Shown here in pieces: positions 1 through 6,967 of a DNA stretch of 39,711 nt (positions are counted from its first letter, which is position 1; each line of letters starts with the position of its first letter). Below the pieces are notes generated by a model. The model was not told the DNA's origin, searched no databases, and saw only the letters and a list, made by a program, of their open reading frames with translations. The DNA is from a virus, in the IMG/VR virus record IMGVR_UViG_3300017752_000043, positions 1-39,711 of that record; one strand, written 5' to 3'. Both the position numbers and the translations under genes were made by a program.

Positions 1-7
1 TACACGC

Positions 8-136
8 TGAAAAATTTTTAAAGCCGACTTCGTGGTTATATCATTCTTCTGTTTAAACTAGATCTCAACCTGATGAAAAATTTTTTTAAAAAGGGCTTCG
101 CCGTGCAGTTCCTTGTGCCATTTAAACTACGTCTGA
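8..136. repeat. Imperfect tandem repeat, about 66-69 bp unit, two copies
   Basis: Two related stretches lie one after the other. Copy 1 runs from about 8 to 66 and copy 2 from about 74 to 136. Both begin with TGAAAAATTTTT, have CTTCG about 20 bases on, then a variable middle, and end with TTTAAACTA followed by an AT/GTCT-like tail. The right end of copy 2 contains the stop codon of the small gene at 122-340, so the repeat may include the duplicated 3' end of that gene. I see no convincing gene in positions 1-121 on either strand. No strong hairpin followed by a T-tract was found, so I do not call a terminator. Confidence 0.5.
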
Positions 137-340
137 ATCACGCAACTTGCAAATCATCTCAAACTTCTGTGCAGTGTGTGAATCTTCAAAGTAGTAGCAA
201 TTGGTGTTTGAATCCCATGCATCTGTTACACACTGACTCCACCAGTGTTTGCCAAACTCTCCTACATTTTCTCTGAGGTAAGTATCTATCCACATTGGAC
301 CAGTCAATCCCTTGTAGTGTACAAATACTCTGTGTTCCAT
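122..340 (-). CDS. Small hypothetical phage protein (72 aa)
   Basis: I do not recognise a family. The 72-residue protein is rich in aromatic residues (several Trp, Tyr, Phe) and has three Cys, with no membrane segment or signal peptide. It looks like a real gene: the ATG is preceded by a good ribosome binding site (AGGAA about six bases upstream), and it begins seven bases after the stop of the nitroreductase-like gene. It is the last gene of the left minus-strand operon visible here. Its stop codon lies inside the second copy of the edge repeat. Confidence 0.6.
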   Translation of the reverse strand: MEHRVFVHYKGLTGPMWIDTYLRENVGEFGKHWWSQCVTDAWDSNTNCYYFEDSHTAQKFEMICKLRDSDVV

Positions 341-347
341 GTTGTTC

Positions 348-926
348 CTATATGTGTCTTATTGGTATTGGTTTTTTGTTGTGACTCTTTTTGTAATCTA
401 CAGTTCCATCTGGTTGTACCGCTACACGTCTGTGTAATTTGCTGTTGGGTACTCCAAAGCCCAGTATCAATCTTGGTGTGTTGTATTGATCAACGCCTGC
501 ACTGTGTAGTATACTTTGAATCTCTACTGCTCTAAAGCATTTACAAAAGCCAGTGGCATAACCCAATTCACTGGCTGCTAGTGCGGCTGTAGCACTGCTG
601 ATGCCTATTGCCTGATCAAAGTCTGAATCATACTTTTGCACAAAAGGTCCATCAGTCCATATCAACACCACATTGGCCAACACTTGACTGTTCTTGTTGA
701 AGTTTACATCATAGTCTGGTTCTTCTATTGCACTGTGATACAACTGTTCTATCGTAGTTCTGTCCTGCACAACCACCAATCCATATATATTTTTGTTTTG
801 TTTTGTGGGAACTGCGGTGCATGCTTGTACAACATAGTCTACATGCTCCGCAGGTATCTCCACACTTGTATCCCAATTGCGCTGACATGGTTCTATGTTA
901 CGTGCTAGTTGCAGTATGTTTGTCAT
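348..926 (-). CDS. Nitroreductase-family protein (putative FMN-dependent oxidoreductase)
   Basis: The 192-residue protein fits the nitroreductase fold, a family that usually binds FMN and uses NAD(P)H to reduce nitro groups, quinones or other substrates. An N-terminal PTKQN segment (residues 40-44) sits where the family has its PSxxN flavin-contact motif, followed by a beta strand (GLVVVQD). In the middle, a helix with IGISSATAALAASELGYATG matches the characteristic 'A.elG.gt' helix. Length is typical of a short member. ATG start, with a purine-rich site (AGGATAGAG) just upstream; the start overlaps the previous stop as ATGA. It lies in an operon with a radical SAM protein and a 2OG-type oxygenase, which suggests a redox role in the same pathway. 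The substrate is unknown. Confidence 0.75.
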   Translation of the reverse strand: MTNILQLARNIEPCQRNWDTSVEIPAEHVDYVVQACTAVPTKQNKNIYGLVVVQDRTTIEQLYHSAIEEPDYDVNFNKNSQVLANVVLIWTDGPFVQKYDSDFDQAIGISSATAALAASELGYATGFCKCFRAVEIQSILHSAGVDQYNTPRLILGFGVPNSKLHRRVAVQPDGTVDYKKSHNKKPIPIRHI

Positions 927-1123
927 TGTTTTTCTCTATCCTTGAATGGGATAGGAGGTCTATCTACATATAATCTTCGAGGACACTGGAACTGTTTGAG
1001 TGTGCTTGCAAATTCCTTTGAAGTATCACTGCACTTGTAGAAACATTGTTTGTCTTCGCCTTCTATACGTTGTAGTATGAGATTACAACTCAAATATCCA
1101 GCTATTGCTAATTCTAATACCAT
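923..1123 (-). CDS. Small Cys-containing hypothetical protein (66 aa)
   Basis: No family recognised. The N-terminus is hydrophobic (MVLELAIAGYLSC) but short for a full membrane helix, and there are four Cys (one near the N-terminus, a CFYKC pair, and one in FQCP). The C-terminus is Pro-rich and basic. I chose the ATG at 1123 because it follows the upstream oxygenase stop by a few bases. An in-frame TTG at 1159 would add 12 residues but would overlap the upstream gene and has no visible ribosome binding site. Its stop overlaps the start of the nitroreductase-like gene (ATGA), which suggests translational coupling. Confidence 0.55.
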   Translation of the reverse strand: MVLELAIAGYLSCNLILQRIEGEDKQCFYKCSDTSKEFASTLKQFQCPRRLYVDRPPIPFKDREKQ

Positions 1124-1131
1124 ATGCGTAT

Positions 1132-1854
1132 TTATTTCTTCCAGAACGGATCTGTCCAACTTGGTTTCAACTGTTTTGGTCTTGAGATTTTCATTGTGTA
1201 TGCACTGTGTTCAATCAAACGACTGTACAGTGGGTTTGGTTCACCTGTCCAAGGTGCTCCTATACACAGTGTGATTTTTTCTTCAGTTCCTGGATCCAAT
1301 GCATGTGGATGTGATCCATCCAACACATATGTATGATAATCCTGTGGTACATACTGTTTCTCTCCTTGTGCATCAATGAAATACAGTTTGTCTATGTCTC
1401 CATTGAGTACAATGCGGAACTTGTGTTGTAGTGTTCCTATTTCTTCTTGTGTACTGTCTAGATGCACATTCAACCCAAAGCCCACAGGTGTACGTAGAAT
1501 AGTAATCCTACCCTCAGGTATCATCCAAGGAAACACACGTTCCTTGATCAGGGCATTTGTATAAGCCATGTAAGTTGCTGCCTCAGTCCACATAAACTCA
1601 CCATCACGGGTATTCTTTCCCTTTGCTTGACCACCCATCTGACCATCCGCATTGTACAGTGGGAGCATGCTGCATCCACGAAATTCATTGTAGTGCCATG
1701 CTTGATCTGGTGCGCTGAGAACTTCGTCCAACATCAATTCACGTTCTTGATCTGTAAACCCCAAATCAATTGCTGCAAAAGTTATGCGCATTTTACGTTG
1801 ATTTATTTTATCTTTGATCCATGCAAAAGGATTCCACCATTTGTTATTGTTCAT
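1132..1854 (-). CDS. Fe(II)/2-oxoglutarate-type oxygenase, aspartyl/asparaginyl beta-hydroxylase-like
   Basis: The 240-residue protein has a cupin/double-stranded beta-helix core. An HLD motif (H131, D133) and a distal histidine in DGSHPHA (H182 or H184) give the HxD...H iron-binding triad. HKFRIVLNGD (144-153) and the conserved HAL after the distal His resemble aspartyl/asparaginyl beta-hydroxylase-like proteins, which use Fe(II), O2 and 2-oxoglutarate to hydroxylate protein or small-molecule substrates. The start at 1854 is supported by AGGAGG nine bases upstream; an in-frame TTG at 1875 is less likely. The gene overlaps the end of the radical SAM gene by 11 bases. Family assignment is fairly firm. 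The substrate is unknown; given the neighbours, a modified peptide or glycan is plausible. Confidence 0.75.
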   Translation of the reverse strand: MNNNKWWNPFAWIKDKINQRKMRITFAAIDLGFTDQERELMLDEVLSAPDQAWHYNEFRGCSMLPLYNADGQMGGQAKGKNTRDGEFMWTEAATYMAYTNALIKERVFPWMIPEGRITILRTPVGFGLNVHLDSTQEEIGTLQHKFRIVLNGDIDKLYFIDAQGEKQYVPQDYHTYVLDGSHPHALDPGTEEKITLCIGAPWTGEPNPLYSRLIEHSAYTMKISRPKQLKPSWTDPFWKK

Positions 1855-2878
1855 TTTCAAATTCCTCCTCTTCAAAGTCTACATCGTAGTTTGCTTTATC
1901 ATCTCCACAACGACCGCAATTCATTTGACAAAGGTAATTGGGTTCCTTTCCAAAACTGCGTTTGAGATCTGTCCACCATTGATGTTGCAGGATATCTTCT
2001 GTGTTGTGTTGATGAATTGAATTCCAATCCTCATGTTTGCTGTACATGATTTGCTTGAATACTTGTTTGGTTCCTGCAAAGATACTGCCACTGTAGTACA
2101 TACAACAAGGCAATATACGACCTTCGATGTCAATGAATATACCTTGTTCAGTTAGACATTTGGTATCTATGTTGTCCCATTCAATGGGTTCTAGGTAACC
2201 AGCATCCCAATCTCCTGGAGCAAACTTGAACTTGTTAATTTTGTTTTGTGCTGCACTCATAATCTCATTTGTGAATCTATCATCACAAACATTGGTACTA
2301 ACTTGGAACCTATGACAACCCATATCCTTGGCTCTAGCACGTGCTTCTTCTACTTGATGTTTGTTCCAATCAAACTGTATAAACTTCCATATTCCCTTGC
2401 CGCCACCTTCTAAAAAACTAGCAAGGTGATTGACTGCTTTGTGATAATCAACTCCAATACGATATATTCCATGTGTATCTTCCAATCCATCAAGACTAAA
2501 ACTAACATTGTGTGATGTTCCATCCAACACTGTGCCTAGTTGTTTCCAAAACTTGGGATTCCTACACCCGCCATTGGTGTGTATGTTGATAAACGCATCT
2601 GGAAACTTATCACGTAGATACTGTACAATATCAATAAAGTCTGGATGCAAACTTGGCTCACCTGCTGTGCCTATGAGGTTTATGTTTAGATCATCTGCCC
2701 ATCTATCTGTGGTATCAAACACTTTGCGTATAGTTTCAAAACTCAACTGTCTGTTTATCTTTAGATGTGGGTTTAACCACAACTCGCCGTTATGATTTTG
2801 ATAACGACTGCATATTGGACAGAAGCTATTGCATATTGTGTTGAGTTCGAACTCGATATCTTTAATTACGCTGTGCAT
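1844..2878 (-). CDS. Radical SAM protein with SPASM-like C-terminal cysteines
   Basis: The 344-residue protein has the radical SAM 4Fe-4S motif CX3CX2C at C16, C20 and C23 (CNSFCPIC), a GTAGEP motif (70-75) in the position that usually contacts SAM, HTNGG at 100-104 and SLDGLED at 128-134. The C-terminal third has C241, C258-C259 (PCC) and a second CX3CX2C at C317, C321, C324, as expected for one or two auxiliary clusters in SPASM/twitch proteins. Such enzymes often modify peptides, but some act on other substrates. It resembles the two proteins at 6960-7988 and 7963-9099, for example in DGLEDT and the W...NKHQ segment. It heads the left operon behind a late-like promoter. The extreme C-terminus is Glu-rich, and its codons supply the next gene's ribosome binding site. 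Confidence 0.9.
   Translation of the reverse strand: MHSVIKDIEFELNTICNSFCPICSRYQNHNGELWLNPHLKINRQLSFETIRKVFDTTDRWADDLNINLIGTAGEPSLHPDFIDIVQYLRDKFPDAFINIHTNGGCRNPKFWKQLGTVLDGTSHNVSFSLDGLEDTHGIYRIGVDYHKAVNHLASFLEGGGKGIWKFIQFDWNKHQVEEARARAKDMGCHRFQVSTNVCDDRFTNEIMSAAQNKINKFKFAPGDWDAGYLEPIEWDNIDTKCLTEQGIFIDIEGRILPCCMYYSGSIFAGTKQVFKQIMYSKHEDWNSIHQHNTEDILQHQWWTDLKRSFGKEPNYLCQMNCGRCGDDKANYDVDFEEEEFENEQ
1864..1869 (-). promoter_or_regulatory. Strong ribosome binding site inside the radical SAM gene
   Basis: On the minus strand AGGAGG lies nine bases before the ATG at 1854. It is made of the Glu codons at the end of the upstream radical SAM gene. It fixes the start of the oxygenase gene and suggests coupled translation. 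Confidence 0.8.
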
Positions 2879-2917
2879 ATATGTATTTTAACATTTCGAT
2901 TGTATTGTGTCTAATTA

Positions 2918-2925
2918 TATTTATT
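2918..2925 (-). promoter_or_regulatory. T4-type late promoter motif for the left operon
   Basis: The minus strand reads AATAAATA, matching the NATAAATA late motif of T4-like marine phages. The ATG of the radical SAM gene at 2878 lies about 40 bases downstream. No good sigma70 -35 box is placed correctly. The start it would drive has only a weak ribosome binding site. Confidence 0.5.
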
Positions 2926-2928
2926 TTC

Positions 2929-2936
2929 GATAAATA
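2929..2936 (+). promoter_or_regulatory. T4-type late promoter motif for the plus-strand gene
   Basis: GATAAATA on the plus strand lies 53 bases before the ATG at 2990, giving a leader of about 45 bases. It is back to back with the minus-strand motif at 2918-2925, so the two form a compact divergent late promoter pair. Confidence 0.5.
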
Positions 2937-2989
2937 GTACTGTTATAACAAAAACAAAGACACTAAGTCTTTCCAATTGGAGATATGAA

Positions 2990-3307
2990 ATGATTCAAGA
3001 AATAACTTTTGAAGGTTTAAGCACAGAACACCAAGACGTTGAAGAAGCTTTAGACCAAATTTGGACTTGCATCAGAGCAAGTGCCGCAGCAGCAGATGCA
3101 GAAACAAAACTAATTGCATTCAGAACTGCTATTGATAATGGCGACGTCACTGTTGAACAAGACTTTGACGCAGAAGCTGGTACCTTAGCAGTTACTCGTA
3201 CATGGGATGACGATGCATGGACTGCATACGAAGCTATGGAAGGTGGAGATGCAGATGTAATCACAGCTGCATTAACAGCAGAAGGTATCACAGCAACAGG
3301 TCTGTAA
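2990..3307 (+). CDS. Small acidic protein, the only plus-strand gene (105 aa)
   Basis: No family recognised. The 105-residue protein is strongly acidic and Ala-rich (a run of AAAADAE in the middle). It has one Cys (C27), three Trp and a short Gly-containing tail ending in ATGL. There is no signal peptide or membrane segment. The start is clear: GGAG seven bases before the ATG. It is a complete transcription unit, with a late-like promoter at 2929-2936 and a perfect terminator hairpin 14 bases after the stop. The bias to Ala/Glu/Asp codons such as GCA, GAA and GAC suggests high expression. It stands alone between two operons with radical SAM enzymes. It could be an abundant late virion protein or a modification substrate; I cannot decide from sequence. 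Confidence 0.8.
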   Translation: MIQEITFEGLSTEHQDVEEALDQIWTCIRASAAAADAETKLIAFRTAIDNGDVTVEQDFDAEAGTLAVTRTWDDDAWTAYEAMEGGDADVITAALTAEGITATGL

Positions 3308-3321
3308 TTCCTAACAAAATT

Positions 3322-3357
3322 AAAACATGTAACAATTAATTTTGTTACATGTTTTTT
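3322..3357. terminator. Bidirectional intrinsic terminator
   Basis: A perfect 14-bp stem (3322-3335 with 3342-3355) closes a six-base TTAATT loop. The plus strand continues the T run after the stem, and the minus strand has a T-rich stretch on the other side (GTTTTAATTTT). It sits between two convergent genes and should end both the plus-strand gene and the long minus-strand operon. The stop codon of the 349-residue gene (3356-3358) touches the right arm. Confidence 0.85.
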
Positions 3358-4405
3358 ATTGACTATCTATAATTAATTGTTTTTTGTAATAGTATTCGTC
3401 ACGCCACGTGTAGTTGTAAACTGTTTCAGCAATTGTATTGTTGTCTTGGTCCAACAATGCAGTACTCAACAAATCATCACATTCCCATAGTTCTCTACCT
3501 ATTTGTACATCTGTTTTGCTACCCCAATTGGATCTATCTAACTGTGCAAATATTTGCCAACCCAATCCCAAAGTTTTATCTGTAACATCAATTCCTTTTT
3601 CAGTTAGCCATTGCTCATAGCCATCCCACCATTGTTGTCCATTTGTTTTGGGGTTTGCTATTCCAAAATGAATTCCAAACTCACCACTTAGATATCTATA
3701 ACCAGTTATGTTTGTATCATTTATATCTGCATCATTGTCGTGGTATGCTTCTCTATGAGTCTTACCAGTTTGTGCATAGTGCATACGTATATCACCAAAC
3801 TCCATATCTTTCATTTGAAACAATTCATAATCCTCTGGAATCATATCATGACGTACAATGTGTTTCATTTCCACACACCATACAATACTAGAACTACAAC
3901 TACCACTCTTGTATGCTCGTTGTCCGTGTAGTTGTCCTTCCATCTCATGACACAACCAATTTAGATTATTAATACTCCATTTGTGTATTCTGTCAAACTG
4001 ATTGTACAATGGAGACCTATTCCATACTTGTCCAATAAGAACTTCAAAGTGATGATGTATTTGATTTAGTTTTTGTTGATCAGTTGATGCAACATCGAAG
4101 TGCATATCAATATGATGATCTATGTTGTGTGCTTTTGCATATCTATTGACTGCATCAATATGAAAGTTTATTTCGTCAACCATCAGTGGAAGGTTGCGTT
4201 GTGTTGTATCAGTGGGATCATAAACCCATCCATGAAGCATAAACTTTTTATCTATGTTTGCATTCTTTTCTAAATAATCAGTGTGCAAGTATCCTGCCCA
4301 TTTTTGTGCTACTGCATGATCTTTAATGTTAAAAAACAGATCCTTTTGTACACTAGGGTCAGCTGAATTGCGCAATGTAATTTTTAATTTATTGTATACT
4401 GTCAT
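3356..4405 (-). CDS. Hypothetical protein, paralogue of the next gene upstream (349 aa)
   Basis: No known family recognised. It aligns by eye with the N-terminal two thirds of the protein at 4414-6030. Shared landmarks in the same order are AQxWAxxLHxDYL, a NxHID-type segment, IHxHFE, a WSxNxxNxxCHExEG block, GDxRxHYxQTG, EAY and YxSGEF. The many conserved His, Glu and Asp residues could bind metal, but this is inference. It lacks the kinase-like C-terminal extension of its paralogue and ends with an aromatic, basic tail. It is the last gene of the long operon, with eight bases between it and the upstream stop. Unusual among the operon genes in having only a weak, distant ribosome binding site (AGG). 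Confidence 0.75.
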   Translation of the reverse strand: MTVYNKLKITLRNSADPSVQKDLFFNIKDHAVAQKWAGYLHTDYLEKNANIDKKFMLHGWVYDPTDTTQRNLPLMVDEINFHIDAVNRYAKAHNIDHHIDMHFDVASTDQQKLNQIHHHFEVLIGQVWNRSPLYNQFDRIHKWSINNLNWLCHEMEGQLHGQRAYKSGSCSSSIVWCVEMKHIVRHDMIPEDYELFQMKDMEFGDIRMHYAQTGKTHREAYHDNDADINDTNITGYRYLSGEFGIHFGIANPKTNGQQWWDGYEQWLTEKGIDVTDKTLGLGWQIFAQLDRSNWGSKTDVQIGRELWECDDLLSTALLDQDNNTIAETVYNYTWRDEYYYKKQLIIDSQ

Positions 4406-4413
4406 TGTAATAT

Positions 4414-6030
4414 TTACCTATGTTTTGTACTGTTCCATATTTTAATCAACTGTTCTCTATTCCAATTATCTAATACATAGTTGTTGGATAAGTTTGTTCT
4501 ATTGCTAACTAAAAACTTATCAAGTACTGATTGCCAAAATACATCATCTGAACTTCCGTCAACTGAAAAACGAACTATGTCATCAAAGTCTATAACTCTC
4601 CATTTCAAGTCCCATGTAACATATACATTACCAAGATGATAGTCTGTAAAGTTGTGCTTACCAAATACTTGTTTACGTTTCCATACATTACGCTTGAACC
4701 ATAAAACATATTCCTCTATGTTTTGGAATTGTTCAACAAGTTGTTTGCTGTGTAATTGATAATCGCAATACACTTTCTTAGTAGTGAATTCTAAATAGTA
4801 GTTGTGTTTGTATTCGTAGTCTAATATAATATTATCATCCATTGTATTAATCTTATTAACTATATCTTCAATGCCTGCATCTATAGATCCATAAATGCTT
4901 TCATAGTATTGTGCATTGCTAGGAAGAATAACATTGTTGTTGATTATAATTTTTTTATAAGAATGTTTTAACTCTACTATAGTTTTAGTATCTGCATGCT
5001 TGTATAATTCAGATCTCATTGCATTAATAAATGATTGAGTGTATGGGCGTACTGTTGTTTTATAATACTTGTCTCGTTGATACATGTACTGTTTTATTCC
5101 AGTATGAGGAAAAGTTTTTTCTGCTAGTACTCTTGTAACACCAATGTGAGGCCATTCACGTTCTAGTTGTACACATGTTATATCACTGTAATCAAATATA
5201 TCGTCTGGTATATCTCCGTGAGCAACTGTAGCATACCCTAAAGCGTTGTGTGGATTTGATTGATCTACATTGTTATCTTCGAGCCAAGTTTTAAATCCAT
5301 CCCAATCAACATTTATATCATGGAACATTAAATCAAACTCTCCACTGATATACTTGATTGGTTCAATCTCATCCATTGGAACATTCTCATCACTGTGCAA
5401 GTATGCTTCAATAAACTGACGTCCAGTCTGTGGATAATGTAAACGTACATCACCTTTTTTATAATTTTTCATTTCAAATTCAGATAACTGTTGTTCTGTG
5501 ATAGGATGTTTATTGTTTGGATACAAGCATACTATCATAGTACCAGTATTTGATTGTCCATACTCTTCCAAGTACAAGTGTCCTTCAAGTTCATGACACA
5601 TGTGATTGAATTGATTTACTGACCAACGAAATGCATCATTGGCATTATTCCAAATGTCTGTTGTTTCTTTATGATGTCCTTGTATAAGTTCAAAGTGTCT
5701 ATGTATATCATTCAACTGTGATTGGTTTACAGTGATTGCACTAAACTTCATATCAACCTTATAGTCAATGTTGTTGTCATTAAAATATTCATTCACTCTG
5801 TCAATATGATAGTTTAGTTCGTTGCATAGCCAAGATTTACTACGAGGATTGCTTGCACCCCATGCATGCAAGAAAAACTCTTTTGCCATAACAACATCGT
5901 CATTTGTTAAGTAGTCTTCATGCAAAGCACGTGCCCATGCTTGAGCTAGTGCAGTATTTTTTATAGAATACTTTAAAGTCTTGGAAGTTCCATCTTCCTT
6001 TGCAACTACTATGTTTAAATTACTATACAT
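4414..6030 (-). CDS. Hypothetical protein with kinase-like C-terminal domain (538 aa)
   Basis: Residues 1 to about 350 are paralogous to the neighbouring 349-residue protein. The remaining part carries a signature of aminoglycoside-phosphotransferase-like kinases: a catalytic-loop motif FTDYHLGN (D463 and N468, the HxDxxxxN spacing) followed by a metal-binding VIDFDD (D481). The usual nucleotide-binding N-lobe is not obvious, although about 110 residues before the motif could hold a reduced one. Such kinases phosphorylate small molecules, sugars or lipopolysaccharide. I used the ATG at 6030; a TTG one codon earlier is also possible. It overlaps the end of the SGNH gene. Function is unknown; the fusion suggests phosphorylation of whatever the shared N-terminal domain recognises. 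Confidence 0.75.
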   Translation of the reverse strand: MYSNLNIVVAKEDGTSKTLKYSIKNTALAQAWARALHEDYLTNDDVVMAKEFFLHAWGASNPRSKSWLCNELNYHIDRVNEYFNDNNIDYKVDMKFSAITVNQSQLNDIHRHFELIQGHHKETTDIWNNANDAFRWSVNQFNHMCHELEGHLYLEEYGQSNTGTMIVCLYPNNKHPITEQQLSEFEMKNYKKGDVRLHYPQTGRQFIEAYLHSDENVPMDEIEPIKYISGEFDLMFHDINVDWDGFKTWLEDNNVDQSNPHNALGYATVAHGDIPDDIFDYSDITCVQLEREWPHIGVTRVLAEKTFPHTGIKQYMYQRDKYYKTTVRPYTQSFINAMRSELYKHADTKTIVELKHSYKKIIINNNVILPSNAQYYESIYGSIDAGIEDIVNKINTMDDNIILDYEYKHNYYLEFTTKKVYCDYQLHSKQLVEQFQNIEEYVLWFKRNVWKRKQVFGKHNFTDYHLGNVYVTWDLKWRVIDFDDIVRFSVDGSSDDVFWQSVLDKFLVSNRTNLSNNYVLDNWNREQLIKIWNSTKHR

Positions 6031-6967
6031 CAAAAAAGTTTTCTATATATGGAGTGAGATAGTTTTTAGAAAAGTCTTCGTGTACTCGCCAGTTAGGATG
6101 TGTTAACACACAACGATAATATCCACCTTCATCATATACATTACACATGCTGTGTGCAAACGTGTACGGCATAACTTTATCATTGAAATGTGTTTGTAAT
6201 GTGTGAGTCAAGTCAGGTATTAGGTTAGTCTTTTCGTCATCTGCATCTCTAACTATCTGTTTGTTTACAGTATTCAACGGTATACAAATTTCTGCTATAT
6301 CAGGATCCTTGTTGTCAAATATTTCATGTTCTGCACATTCTGGAACTTCTCTATAAAAGCTAATAGGATCTATTATAATTAAATTTTTTATTAAACTTTT
6401 CAACAATGTAATAATACTTAATGCTTGTAAATATCTTGCAGGAACATCATCAGATGCACGTAATATTTCTAACGCTTTCTCTGGATCGTAATCAGTAAGA
6501 TGTTTAACAAATTTATGTGTACTGCTACATTGATGTTTGGGATGATCGGTATGTGTATCCCATAGGTCATTGAGTCTTGTGCTACGGAAAGGATAAGTTA
6601 ATCCAACAATTACAAGTGTGTTGTCTGTTATCTCATTCATTCTAGCAAGTACTTCACTTGCAATAGCAGTGTTTGAATATCCGCCTACTGCATAATTAGA
6701 ATAGTTTTTTATTTTTAGTTGCTGTGCAGATTGGTATGTACATGTAAGTTGTTCGCAATTCTTTTGCCAGTCCTTGTCACTTCTCTCAATATCATAATAG
6801 ATTAAATGATCTTTAGATGATCGTTGACGTATAGGTATAGAGCCATCGCTTGATAAACTTCTGTCAAAGTTTTTCTTTGCCCACACATCTATATCTTCTA
6901 TATTCTTTTGTGGTAATTCAGTACCCTTCATATACGAGCAACCAAATACCATCATACTATCAATCAT
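6023..6967 (-). CDS. SGNH/GDSL-type hydrolase-like protein
   Basis: The 314-residue protein has the blocks of the SGNH hydrolase fold: FGCSY with the candidate nucleophile S11 near the N-terminus, AVGGYSN (G95-G96, N99) as block II/III, a hydrophobic VIVGLTYPFR strand, and HPN...H near the C-terminus (H290 or H296 as base). Family members are esterases, lipases or acyl transferases, often removing or adding acetyl groups on glycans. No signal peptide, so it probably acts in the infected cell or is carried in the virion. The ATG at 6967 has AAGGAA at suitable distance; a GTG two codons upstream sits too close to that site. It overlaps the upstream radical SAM gene by eight bases. Next to glycosyltransferases in the same operon, a glycan-acyl role is plausible. 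Confidence 0.65.
   Translation of the reverse strand: MIDSMMVFGCSYMKGTELPQKNIEDIDVWAKKNFDRSLSSDGSIPIRQRSSKDHLIYYDIERSDKDWQKNCEQLTCTYQSAQQLKIKNYSNYAVGGYSNTAIASEVLARMNEITDNTLVIVGLTYPFRSTRLNDLWDTHTDHPKHQCSSTHKFVKHLTDYDPEKALEILRASDDVPARYLQALSIITLLKSLIKNLIIIDPISFYREVPECAEHEIFDNKDPDIAEICIPLNTVNKQIVRDADDEKTNLIPDLTHTLQTHFNDKVMPYTFAHSMCNVYDEGGYYRCVLTHPNWRVHEDFSKNYLTPYIENFFDV

Noticed and set aside
77-105. Possible terminator after the 72-residue gene
   Set aside because: The GGC/GCC stem is only three base pairs and the A/T tract is self-complementary rather than a clean hairpin and T-run.
73-276. Plus-strand open frame beginning MKNFFKK
   Set aside because: It lies across the repeat and antisense to the 72-residue gene, has no ribosome binding site, and its composition is that of a shadow frame.
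1123-1159. TTG start at 1159 for the small Cys-rich gene
   Set aside because: Overlaps the oxygenase gene by 28 bases without a ribosome binding site, while an ATG at 1123 fits the spacing.
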